DNA of 21,210 nucleotides, from the NCBI GenBank assembly GCA_003661865.1, contig QMWY01000004.1, positions 1-21,210 of the forward strand, given 5' to 3'. This stretch comes from Thermoprotei archaeon. Its GTDB lineage: Archaea; Thermoproteota; Thermoprotei_A; Sulfolobales; Ignisphaeraceae. A program made the position numbers and the translations under genes. The number at the start of each line of letters is the position of its first letter. Within the stretch, counting starts at the first letter, position 1. The notes beneath the pieces were generated by a model that saw nothing but the letters and a program-made list of their open reading frames with translations, was not told the DNA's origin and did no database searches. Positions 1 through 6,808 of the stretch are shown here, piece by piece.

Positions 1-291
1 CCCCGCCACAACACTCCTCGGATCATCCACGTACTGCGCAGGGGCCTCGATATCGAAGCTGAGGGCGTATGGGTGAAGAGAGGCAGGGCACCTTACACCG
101 CAAGACTCCACGAAACTCCCGAGGTCCCCCCACTCAACAACCTCTACAGGTTCGAGAGCCACGTTAAGAGCGAAGTCCTCGAAGAGCTGCCTTAGCCTCT
201 CTACCACCCCCCTCTCCTCGCGAGAACCCGTAACCACATCTCCCGGGATGTAGACCTCCTTCGCATATTCGATGACGCTGTGCGGGTCCAC
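1..291 (-). CDS. Probable M28-family metallopeptidase, N-terminal part (runs off window)
   Basis: This is an open frame of 97 codons that leaves the window at base 1, so only the N-terminus is visible. In-frame TGA TGA stops lie just upstream, so the first usable start is GTG at 291-289, preceded by a GAGGGG ribosome binding site. Residues about 14-22 (YIPGDVVTG) followed by SREE, and the later stretch from CPASLHPYALSF into DIEAP, resemble the N-terminal part of archaeal M28 aminopeptidase-like proteins, ahead of the zinc-binding residues, which would lie outside the window. No catalytic residue is visible, so the family call rests on overall resemblance only. It lies downstream of the small gene at 390-605 on the same strand. 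Confidence 0.5.
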   Translation of the reverse strand, partial: MDPHSVIEYAKEVYIPGDVVTGSREERGVVERLRQLFEDFALNVALEPVEVVEWGDLGSFVESCGVRCPASLHPYALSFDIEAPAQYVDDPRSVVAG

Positions 292-389
292 GACGCCGTC
301 CCCTCATCACGCATCAGAGGCTTCTTGCTATCATCCCCGCGGTAGAGGGCTGAGGCTATCCCGGGAATTAGGCGTACCGTAAAGCCTCT

Positions 390-605
390 CTATAACTCTA
401 TCCTTAGACCCCAGCGCTCGATCTCAACCACCCCGTTACGCTTAACGACAACAAGCCTCATACCGCGTGGGAACGGCGATGCTGTTAAGAAGTGCCTGGC
501 CCCATGAAGCCTACGCACCCCATGGCTGTCTAACAGGTAGGTGCCCTCAGGAAGTTTTGAGAATGTTTCGCGGAACCACCTGTACATGTTGACGGACAGC
601 TCCAA
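390..605 (-). CDS. Small conserved-looking hypothetical protein (71 aa)
   Basis: I do not recognise this protein. It is 65-71 residues, basic, with alternating hydrophobic residues in its second half (RLVVVKRNGVVEIERWG) that suggest a beta hairpin; there is no signal peptide, membrane span or cysteine motif. The longest start is TTG at 605, with an in-frame TAG two codons upstream; ATG at 587 (residue 7), preceded by GGAGCTG, is an equally good start. A TATA-like box at 642-650 would place transcription near 620, giving a short leader. It is followed after about 98 bp by the M28-like gene on the same strand. Its reality is supported by codon usage and promoter placement, not by homology. Confidence 0.5.
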   Translation of the reverse strand: MELSVNMYRWFRETFSKLPEGTYLLDSHGVRRLHGARHFLTASPFPRGMRLVVVKRNGVVEIERWGLRIEL

Positions 606-641
606 CAGCTACGCCCTCAGCTCCTCACCCGTGCACTACGT

Positions 642-650
642 CAATTTAAC
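642..650 (-). promoter_or_regulatory. TATA box for the gene at 390-605
   Basis: GTTAAATTG on the minus strand, about 40 bp upstream of the TTG start. With the usual archaeal spacing of about 26 bp, transcription would begin near 620. It lies between this gene and the end of the glycosylase gene, giving the small gene its own promoter. Confidence 0.45.
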
Positions 651-663
651 CTCTCCGCGACTC

Positions 664-1362
664 CTACCCTGTATACACACGTTGTATACACACGTTTCTC
701 AGGGGGCACTGCCCACATCTGGGCCTCCTAGGCTTGCAGATCAGCGCCGCTAGGTCTATGATCGCTGTGTTAACGTCAACAAGCAACTCACTAGGAACGC
801 TCTCCGCAATAGCCTTCTCAACAACCTCTTTAACATCACTAAACCTTCCCGTAACCCCCAGAACCCTTGACATCACGCGTACGACGTTGCTATCGACAAA
901 GGGGGTTGGGATTCCGCATACCCTGCTGAGCAGTACTGATGCTATGTAGTCTCCAATACCTGGCACTGCCTTTAGCTTATCTGCGCTGCAGGGAGGTCTA
1001 CCCCCAAACCTCTTGATGATTACGCATACAGCATGCTTAAGCCTAGAAGCGCGGTTGATGAGGCCCAGCCTCTTGAAGAAGCTCCTGAGATCATCCTCAT
1101 CCGCCTTGCAGAGCTCTTGAGGCGTGGGATAGCGGCTAAGGAACTCCCTGTAGATCTTTAAAACTGTCTCAGCACGCGTACGCTGCAGCATGATCTCGGC
1201 TACGAGGATCTCGTACCAGCCGGCTGTCGATTCCCTCCAGGGAAACCTCCTACCCTGCTCCGCAAACCATCTGAGAAGCTCTTCGTACCACCGCTCAGGA
1301 AGAGCTGCTCTCTGCAATACCCTCTCCGCCCTGCGCGAGCTTTTCGTGAAGTATTGTTGCAA
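664..1362 (-). CDS. HhH-GPD DNA glycosylase, MIG/MutY-like, with [4Fe-4S] cluster
   Basis: Base-excision-repair DNA glycosylase of the endonuclease III superfamily. The helix-hairpin-helix reads VPGIGDY (residues 133-139), followed by the catalytic Asp of FVDSNVVRV (D157). The residue aligning with the endonuclease III catalytic Lys is Tyr139, as in the archaeal T/G-mismatch thymine glycosylase MIG; MutY has Ser there. The FPWR (40-43) and MLQRT (58-62) motifs also fit the MIG/MutY branch. The C-terminal cluster ligands are C209-x6-C216-x2-C219-x5-C225. At 232 aa it has normal MIG length and lacks the MutY C-terminal domain. The likely job is removing T opposite G after 5-methylcytosine or cytosine deamination, a strong need at high temperature. 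The longest start is TTG at 1362, overlapping the upstream gene by 68 bp; TTG at 1317 is an alternative. The C-terminal tail is encoded by a 13-bp tandem repeat. Confidence 0.88.
   Translation of the reverse strand: MQQYFTKSSRRAERVLQRAALPERWYEELLRWFAEQGRRFPWRESTAGWYEILVAEIMLQRTRAETVLKIYREFLSRYPTPQELCKADEDDLRSFFKRLGLINRASRLKHAVCVIIKRFGGRPPCSADKLKAVPGIGDYIASVLLSRVCGIPTPFVDSNVVRVMSRVLGVTGRFSDVKEVVEKAIAESVPSELLVDVNTAIIDLAALICKPRRPRCGQCPLRNVCIQRVYTG
670..695. repeat. Perfect 13-bp tandem duplication in the glycosylase 3' end
   Basis: TGTATACACACGT occurs twice with no gap (670-682 and 683-695). In the glycosylase reading direction the first copy encodes the last [4Fe-4S] cysteine (C225) and the second encodes the following residues up to Y-T. 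Because 13 is not a multiple of three, the two copies are read in different frames. Confidence 0.9.
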
Positions 1363-2404
1363 GGGCTATGAGGGCTGATGAGAGGGCGTAGTCCGTCGAT
1401 ATAACTATGCCGGGTGCCACATCAAGCACGAGGTCAGCTACCCTAAACACACCTACGGGAACCCCCTCCCGCGCACCAACGAGTATATTCACCTTCTTAC
1501 CCCTGCGAAGAGCCTTGAGGACCAGCTCCCTAACCTCGCCGGCTACACGAGATATGGGCTCGCCCTCGGGCTCGAAGACTATCATGGGCTCGCCCATATG
1601 CATTCTGACGAACTGGTACATGTCCTGGACCAGCACCCTCGTCCTACGAACCCTCCTCCCATAGCTACGCTCCTGCACGGCATACCGAGACTCGATACCT
1701 TCGAACAACCCCTTCAGGAACTCGAGGAGCTGCTGCGCATCCACGGGCCCTATAGGCGCCACAACCAGTTCGCTCACCTCAAACGTCTGAACGCTCCTGC
1801 CGACCCTCATCCCCATAGTCCTAGCGGCGTCAAGGGGCCCTAGGTAAGGCTCGTGCGCAACCCTAAGCATATGGAAGACCCTGTACATGGGGTACTTGTA
1901 GGGCCTCATCTTCTTCGCGAGCTCGCGCCCATCAACCACAGATATGAGTGCAACGTCTTGGAGTATCTCAACTAGGACAACCCTGATAGGGTTGCTTAGA
2001 TCCACCCTAGCCCCCGTAGCCTCCTGAACCACTGCCCCTACAGCGACGTTAACGTCTATGCTTGTGAAGGAATGCTTACCGCGCCTAGTGGTCTTCACAG
2101 CAAAGCTCGAGTCCCCAGGTATCAAGTTCTTCGCTACGTCCCTAGCCGCAGACACGATCTCATCGATAGCAGCACGCGTCTGAGCATGTACAACAACGAC
2201 CCTCTCCGCCTCAGGAACCCTGGTCTTGATTACCTGGACCGCCTCAGCAGCTCTATCGCCAAGCCCCGCGATCAGAACGATCCCTTGAAAACCATACGGC
2301 CTAGGCACAACCCTTGCCTGTGGAAAAAGCTCCTTGAGGTACGAGGCAACCACGTTCTCGAAGCCGAGCCTGCACGTCACCATTATGTCAAAGCGCTCGG
2401 TCAT
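1295..2404 (-). CDS. THUMP-domain protein with C-terminal SPOUT-like (methyltransferase) domain
   Basis: This 369-aa protein has the layout of an archaeal RNA-modification enzyme. The first 160 or so residues resemble a THUMP RNA-binding domain: a start like that of known THUMP proteins (CRLGFENVVASYLKELFP), then SFAVKTTRRGKHSFTSIDVN and DLSNPIRVVLVEI. The last 90 residues, with VNILVGAREGVPVG, DLVLDVAPG and a final helix after STDYALSSALIALA, look like the knotted cofactor-binding end of SPOUT RNA 2'-O or base methyltransferases. The modified RNA and position cannot be told from sequence. The ATG at 2404 is preceded by GGTGATGAGGT, a strong match to the 16S anti-Shine-Dalgarno. Its 3' end overlaps the glycosylase gene, so the two are probably co-transcribed. 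A TATA-like TTTATG element lies at 2477-2482 (read on the minus strand). Confidence 0.72.
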   Translation of the reverse strand: MTERFDIMVTCRLGFENVVASYLKELFPQARVVPRPYGFQGIVLIAGLGDRAAEAVQVIKTRVPEAERVVVVHAQTRAAIDEIVSAARDVAKNLIPGDSSFAVKTTRRGKHSFTSIDVNVAVGAVVQEATGARVDLSNPIRVVLVEILQDVALISVVDGRELAKKMRPYKYPMYRVFHMLRVAHEPYLGPLDAARTMGMRVGRSVQTFEVSELVVAPIGPVDAQQLLEFLKGLFEGIESRYAVQERSYGRRVRRTRVLVQDMYQFVRMHMGEPMIVFEPEGEPISRVAGEVRELVLKALRRGKKVNILVGAREGVPVGVFRVADLVLDVAPGIVISTDYALSSALIALATILHEKLAQGGEGIAESSSS

Positions 2405-2495
2405 CGATGCGGGACCTCATCACCCGTTTCAGCTCCGGGTAATTCCATCTCATCCCGGCTGCCCAACACCATCAAGTTTATGAGTTGCCCCCTAG

Positions 2496-2542
2496 TATAA
2501 GGTTTTAGGCTCTAGTCTACATAGAGTAGGGGCCGTGAGGGG
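2496..2542 (+). promoter_or_regulatory. valS promoter and ribosome binding site
   Basis: A TATAAGG element at 2496-2502 predicts initiation near 2526. GTGAGGGG at 2535-2542 is the ribosome binding site, 8 bases before the valS ATG. The 146-bp divergent space 2405-2550 serves valS on the plus strand and the THUMP gene on the minus strand. Confidence 0.6.
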
Positions 2543-2550
2543 CCAAGTTC

Positions 2551-5019
2551 ATGAGCAGTGCTGAACTAAAGCCAAAGCTAAGCCGTAGGCATTGGGACAA
2601 GGCGCTTGAGCAGGAGCTCATCAAGAAGTGGGAGGAGGAGGGGCTGTTCAGGTTCAGGTACGACCCTTCGAAACGTACACTGGTGATCGACACACCACCA
2701 CCCTATGTCTCAGGAAAGCTCCACATAGGCCAGGCAGCGCACTACGTACAGATCGACATGGTTGCACGCGCCTACCGTATGCTAGGCTACAACGTGCTGT
2801 TCCCCTTCTACGCAGACAGAAACGGGCTCCCCGTAGAGGTGTTCGTTGAGCGCACGTACGGTATAAACCCCCACGAAGTGGCCAAGACTCCTGAGGGCAG
2901 GGAGCGATTCCTAAAGCTCTGCAAGGAGCACCTCGACAAGGTCGAAAAGGAGTTCGTAAGGGTTCTCAGGAGGCTTGGAGGCTCCTTTGAGTACTGGCCC
3001 CAGGGTACGGATAGTGACGAGTACCGTAGAATAACACAGAGAACGTTTATCGAGCTGTGGAAGCGGGGCCTGATCTACGAGTCCGAGAGGCCCGTTATAT
3101 GGTGCCCGCGCTGCCGCACAACCCTTGCTGAGGCGGAGCTCGAGTACCGAGAAGAGGTTGCGGAGCTCTACTACATCAAGTTCAAGGTTAAGGAGACCGG
3201 GGAGGACATAGTAATAGCTACGACTAGGCCCGAGCTCATCCCCGCAATTAGGGTAGTTGGCTACAACCCTGAGGATCAGAGGTACAAGCATCTGAAAGGA
3301 AAGACCGCTATCGCGCCCCTGTTCAACATAGAGGTACCCATTATAGAGCACCCAAGCGTTGATAAGGACTTCGGCACGGGCATAATGATGTTCTGCAGCT
3401 ACGGCGACCAGATCGATGTCAGGGTTCTAAGAGAGCTGGGCATCGAACCCGTGATAGTGATAGATGCCGATGGGAGGATGAAGAGCAACGCAGGGTTCTT
3501 AGCAGGCTTAACGGTGAGCGAGGCGCGTAGAAAGATCGTCGAGGTGCTCAAGGAGAAGGGGCTCATAGTTAAGGTAGAGAAGGTTGTTAGACGGGTACCC
3601 GTGTGCTGGAGATGTAAGACCCCCGTGGAGTTCATACACATGAAGGAGTTCTTCCTCAAGCAGCTTGCGTACAGGGATGAGCTGCTAGAGATGATCAACA
3701 AGATAAAGTTCTACCCGCCGGAGCACAAGCGCAAGTTGATCGACTGGATCAACTCTCTCGCTATGGACTGGCCCATATCGCGCACGAGGTACTACGCTAC
3801 TGAGGTACCCGTATGGAGGTGCCGCAAGTGCGGAGCGATCCTTGTTCCTGAGCCCGGGCGCTATTACCGTCCATGGAGAGACAAGCCCCCCTGGGACCAC
3901 TGTCTGAGGTGTGGAGCCCCTGCAGAGTACTTAGAGGGTGAGAGGAGAGTCTTCGACACCTGGTTCGATTCATCGATATCCGTGCTCTACGCGGCTGGGA
4001 TAACTAAGTATCCACAAGTCTTCAAGGACTGGCTTGAGGGCAAGGCATTCGCGATGAGACCGCAGGGCATCGACATCATCAGGACATGGCTCTACTACAC
4101 CCTGCTCAGAGTGTACCAGCTGTATAGGCGGCCCGCCTTTGCAATGGTTAGGCTCACGGGCATGGGCCTAGATGAGAAGGGCGAGGCCATGCATAAGAGC
4201 AAGGGCAACATCATAGACCCTGATCCTGTTATAGAGAAGTACGGAGCCGATGCCGTTAGGTTCTGGTCGGCGGCTGCATCGAAGCTGGGTAGTGACTACC
4301 GATATCAGGAGCAGGTGGTTCGCACGGGGCTTCTCTTCGCCAACAAGCTGTGGAACATAGCGAGGTTCGTATCCTCATTCCCCCAGGTCGAGAACCCGAC
4401 GCGCATCACCGAGGTAGACCTAGCACTGCTTAGCAAGCTCGCCGACCTGGTAGATAGGTGTAGGAGGGCTTATGAGAAGCTGGACGTCTACGAACCCGTG
4501 CACTCGATCTACGACTTCGCGTGGAACGTCTTCGCATCGCACTACATAGAGCTGGTCAAGAACAGGGCGTACAACCGCAACAACGAGTTCAGCAGGGAGG
4601 AGCAGGAAAGCGCCTGGTACACTCTCCACACAGCGCTCCGCGCAATACTGCTGCTCCTCGCACCCATAATGCCCTTCGTAACTGATTACATATGGCGCGA
4701 GCTTTACAGCTCGGGCAAGTCTATACATACAGAGCTCTTCCCACAGGTGGAGGAGCTGTGGAGGAAGGGGCGTGGAGAGCTCTTCGACAAGGTCATGAAG
4801 CTCAACAGCGCTGTGTGGAGCTATAAGAAGTCCCGCAACATGGGACTAGGGGCCAGGCTCAATGCTGTGCTCTACATACCGCCTGAGCTAGAGCCCTTCG
4901 CAAAGGACCTGAAGTCCATGCACCGCGTAGAGAGGGTTGTGGTGCTGAGAGATGAGGTGCCTAGCAACGCGATCAAGCTTATAGAAGGCGTATACCTACT
5001 ACCACTAGAGAGCCGATGA
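2551..5019 (+). CDS. valS: Valyl-tRNA synthetase (archaeal type)
   Basis: Class I synthetase charging tRNA-Val. The signature after TPPPYVSG contains HIGQ at 58-61 in place of HIGH. The KMSKS loop reads AMHKS at 546-550, keeping the second lysine. The ValRS-specific DTWFDSSIS lies near 469-477, inside a Rossmann fold carrying the CP1 editing domain (ATTRPELIP near 224-232, matching the T-T-R-P editing motif). CxxC zinc-knuckle pairs occur near 185, 352, 423 and 451. The C-terminal half is the helical anticodon-binding domain (PIMPFVTDYIWREL), and the protein ends without the long bacterial coiled coil. At 822 aa it fits archaeal ValRS. The ATG has a good ribosome binding site and upstream TATA box. 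Its stop codon TGA forms part of the box C of a putative guide RNA. Confidence 0.96.
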   Translation: MSSAELKPKLSRRHWDKALEQELIKKWEEEGLFRFRYDPSKRTLVIDTPPPYVSGKLHIGQAAHYVQIDMVARAYRMLGYNVLFPFYADRNGLPVEVFVERTYGINPHEVAKTPEGRERFLKLCKEHLDKVEKEFVRVLRRLGGSFEYWPQGTDSDEYRRITQRTFIELWKRGLIYESERPVIWCPRCRTTLAEAELEYREEVAELYYIKFKVKETGEDIVIATTRPELIPAIRVVGYNPEDQRYKHLKGKTAIAPLFNIEVPIIEHPSVDKDFGTGIMMFCSYGDQIDVRVLRELGIEPVIVIDADGRMKSNAGFLAGLTVSEARRKIVEVLKEKGLIVKVEKVVRRVPVCWRCKTPVEFIHMKEFFLKQLAYRDELLEMINKIKFYPPEHKRKLIDWINSLAMDWPISRTRYYATEVPVWRCRKCGAILVPEPGRYYRPWRDKPPWDHCLRCGAPAEYLEGERRVFDTWFDSSISVLYAAGITKYPQVFKDWLEGKAFAMRPQGIDIIRTWLYYTLLRVYQLYRRPAFAMVRLTGMGLDEKGEAMHKSKGNIIDPDPVIEKYGADAVRFWSAAASKLGSDYRYQEQVVRTGLLFANKLWNIARFVSSFPQVENPTRITEVDLALLSKLADLVDRCRRAYEKLDVYEPVHSIYDFAWNVFASHYIELVKNRAYNRNNEFSREEQESAWYTLHTALRAILLLLAPIMPFVTDYIWRELYSSGKSIHTELFPQVEELWRKGRGELFDKVMKLNSAVWSYKKSRNMGLGARLNAVLYIPPELEPFAKDLKSMHRVERVVVLRDEVPSNAIKLIEGVYLLPLESR

Positions 5020-5064
5020 GGACGCTATGGCTTCTGAACATGTGATGAGGGCCTGTGTTCCCGA
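5013..5064 (+). ncRNA. Candidate box C/D guide sRNA overlapping the valS stop codon
   Basis: The order of elements is box C CCGATGA (5013-5019), a 14-nt guide, a perfect box D' CTGA (5034-5037), a 4-nt spacer, a perfect box C' GTGATGA (5042-5048), a 12-nt guide and box D CCGA (5061-5064). C and D each depart from consensus (RUGAUGA, CUGA) but keep the GA core that forms the kink-turn. The second guide, GGGCCTGTGTTC, is complementary over 11 nt to AACACAGGCCC. From memory this resembles the conserved AAAAACACAG stretch of 23S rRNA domain IV, in which case the base opposite the fifth position from D would be the central A of AACAC. The element ends 12 nt before the next gene, which has its own GAGGT ribosome site, so translation signals do not explain GTGATGA here. 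Confidence 0.6.
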
Positions 5065-5076
5065 GGTCCCAATACC

Positions 5077-5646
5077 ATGGGCTCGTTTTCCGTAGAGTAC
5101 AGGTTGAGTGTGTACGCATCTATAGACCCCGACCAGGGCTTCGTCGCCGCCCTCAGAACCTTCCGCGAGTGCGGCGCCGAGAGGCTCTACAGCGATAGCA
5201 CGCTGCTAAGCATCAAGGCCGAGTTCTCGGGAAGCCCTAATGATATCCGAAGGTATGCCGAGTGCATAGCGGGGGTCAGGGGCAGTTGCGGCGCCGATCT
5301 GAGAGCCGTTGTGGGTATCGGAGGCCTAAGCGTTGCCATACGCTGCGGCTTCTCACGGGGCCCTAAGCAGCTGTATGGACGCGAGATCGCCTACAGAGGC
5401 GTAGGCGGGGTCCACATAGTGATAGAGCCTGCAAAAGCGGGGAAGATCTATGTGGCACGGGTGTACCGCGTAAGGCTTCTCACACCGCCCCTCCAGCCAT
5501 CCATGTACATGATCTACAGCAGGCTCACAGAGCTTCCGAAACGGGTATCCGAAACACTCTCACTACTCGAAAAAGAGTTGTTGGCGCTGCGAAGATGTGT
5601 TGAGGAAGCGGGGTCTAAGCAAGGGCTATACTCAGCTCCACGATAA
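5077..5646 (+). CDS. Hypothetical protein, 189 aa
   Basis: I do not recognise this protein. It is predicted soluble, with an alternating alpha/beta pattern: a strand (EYRLSVYASI), a helix with FVAALRTFREC, further strands (ADLRAVVGIGGLSVAIRCG and VHIVIEPA), then KIYVARVYRVRLL and a long C-terminal helix (residues about 155-180) likely to form a coiled coil. Six cysteines are scattered without a CxxC pair. The ATG is set 8 bases after a GAGGTC ribosome binding site. It follows valS by 57 bp, the gap holding the candidate C/D sRNA, and may share the valS transcript. Its last 32 bases overlap the end of the convergent gene at 5615-5941. Confidence 0.7.
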   Translation: MGSFSVEYRLSVYASIDPDQGFVAALRTFRECGAERLYSDSTLLSIKAEFSGSPNDIRRYAECIAGVRGSCGADLRAVVGIGGLSVAIRCGFSRGPKQLYGREIAYRGVGGVHIVIEPAKAGKIYVARVYRVRLLTPPLQPSMYMIYSRLTELPKRVSETLSLLEKELLALRRCVEEAGSKQGLYSAPR

Positions 5647-5941
5647 CCTGATTAACGTAGTCTACAGCTGCGTACCTTAGACCGCTCATGTCGATGTGCC
5701 TCGTAATAACTATGGGAAGAGCGCCTGTAGCCACACCCTGGCGTAGCAGCGCTGAGACCGCGCGGGCGAACGACTCCTCATCCCTAACCTCTATCCTTAT
5801 ACAAGTTGTGCAGTCCGCCCTTCCATTAACAACTACGAGGGGCTCTGAGAGGCCGAGCTCCTCTACAACGCTGTTCAGTAGATCCGAGAGTTTCTTCTCC
5901 AGCGCTTCGATACGCTCCTTCACACGTTCACCCGAGTACAT
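5615..5941 (-). CDS. Hypothetical protein, about 108 aa
   Basis: Unrecognised small protein. It begins with a charged helix likely to be coiled coil (ERIEALEKKLSDLLNSVVEEL), then strands around LVVVNGRADCTTCIRIEVRD, with a CTTC motif that could bind metal or form a disulfide, and ends in alternating hydrophobics. The frame is open to 5983, but the residues before ATG 5941 are probably untranslated. A TATATA stretch at 5955-5963, if read on this strand, would start transcription near 5933; that would favour GTG at 5923 as the start, so the exact N-terminus is uncertain. It converges with the gene at 5077-5646 and overlaps it by 32 bp. Confidence 0.55.
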   Translation of the reverse strand: MYSGERVKERIEALEKKLSDLLNSVVEELGLSEPLVVVNGRADCTTCIRIEVRDEESFARAVSALLRQGVATGALPIVITRHIDMSGLRYAAVDYVNQVIVELSIALA

Positions 5942-5953
5942 TACGCTGCGAAG

Positions 5954-5963
5954 AGTATATAAC
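5954..5963 (+). promoter_or_regulatory. TATA box of the HD-domain gene
   Basis: GTATATAAC lies between the divergent genes at 5615-5941 and 6011-6802. On the plus strand it places transcription near 5985, which excludes the ATG at 5969 and supports TTG 6011 as start. Being nearly symmetrical, it could also direct minus-strand transcription. Confidence 0.5.
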
Positions 5964-6010
5964 GGGAGATGTGCAGCTCGCACTACGCGTATCCGCAGCG
6001 GTGGTGTGTA

Positions 6011-6802
6011 TTGGTTATTGTATCACCAACGCTCATCTACAAACACGTATCTGAAAACCCCCTACTCTCACACGCCTTTGAGCTTCTTGAGAAGGATGAG
6101 GAGGTCCAGGAGCTGATAAGGATGAGCAACGTCATGGCCGTTACCAGGCTCATGTATAACGACCACGGGCTTGTGCACGCACGGATAGTAAGCGGGACCT
6201 CGCTAGAGCTTTTCGAGATGCTTGTTAAGCACGGTGTAGAGCCCACGACTATACGCGACGGAACAGCCCATAGCCTTGACGAGGCTAGGCTCGTGGTTCT
6301 GCTAGCAGCGTACCTACACGACATCGGCAATGCGGTCCACAGGACTCTTCACGAGTACGTCGGTGCCTTACTAGCCAAGGATATCTTGGATAGGTTATTG
6401 CCACGGGTACTGCCCAACCACCCAAGGAAGAGGATCGTTGCCCTACGCCAGGAGGTTATGCACGCAATCTTCGCAACCGAGTACAACGCCCAGTGCCTAA
6501 CGATAGAAGCAGGCGTTGTGAAGGTAAGCGATGGTCTGGACATGTCCGAGGGGAGGGCGCGCGTTCCTTACCGGATGGGTAAGCGGGATATGCATGCTGT
6601 TTCAGCACTTAGCATAAGGCGGGTGGAGCTGGGCAGGGGAAGCGAGCGCCCCATCAGGATCACGGTTTACATGGATGAGCTGGCGGGGCTCTTTCAGCTC
6701 GAGGAGGTGTTGAGCCCTAAGATAAGGACCAGCGGGCTCGAGAACTACATAGAGATCTACGTGGAGACGCCACGGGAGAGGAGGAGGTACATGCCTAAGT
6801 AG
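6011..6802 (+). CDS. HD-superfamily phosphohydrolase
   Basis: Metal-dependent phosphohydrolase of the HD superfamily, 263 aa from the preferred start. Visible metal ligands are the histidines of NDHGLVHA (H52, H56), the YLHDIGN doublet (H103, D104), histidines following it (H110, H114), a further His in EVMHAIFAT, and the distal Asp of VSDGLDM. The residues around the last ligand, MSEGRARVPY, are typical of archaeal HD proteins. The substrate is unknown; the family cleaves nucleotides, cyclic dinucleotides or RNA phosphates. The frame is open from ATG 5969, but that codon sits about 7 bp past the TATA box, whereas TTG 6011 has GGTGG upstream and a 26-nt leader. The C-terminus is basic. The gene is convergent with the methyltransferase gene, only 6 bp apart. 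Confidence 0.8.
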   Translation: MVIVSPTLIYKHVSENPLLSHAFELLEKDEEVQELIRMSNVMAVTRLMYNDHGLVHARIVSGTSLELFEMLVKHGVEPTTIRDGTAHSLDEARLVVLLAAYLHDIGNAVHRTLHEYVGALLAKDILDRLLPRVLPNHPRKRIVALRQEVMHAIFATEYNAQCLTIEAGVVKVSDGLDMSEGRARVPYRMGKRDMHAVSALSIRRVELGRGSERPIRITVYMDELAGLFQLEEVLSPKIRTSGLENYIEIYVETPRERRRYMPK

Positions 6803-6808
6803 GTCTGC

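Noticed and set aside
289..337. Complete C/D sRNA at the left copy of the 15-bp element
   Set aside because: The D position reads GTGG, which lacks the required GA and is the GTG start of the M28-like gene; GTGATGAGGGG works as its ribosome site. Kept only as a repeat observation.
2401..2456. C/D-like pattern upstream of the THUMP gene (GGGATGA, CTGA, GTGATGA, ATGA on the minus strand)
   Set aside because: The first guide would be 17 nt, the D box would be the ATG start codon, and GGTGATGAGGT is fully explained as the gene's Shine-Dalgarno sequence.
2072..2500. Long plus-strand open frame antisense to the THUMP gene
   Set aside because: Composition is Ser/Pro/Arg-rich and unlike a folded protein; it is a shadow of the minus-strand coding frame.
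5969..6010. ATG 5969 as start of the HD-domain protein
   Set aside because: It is about 7 bp past the TATA box and would not be in the transcript; TTG 6011 has a ribosome site and fits the leader length.
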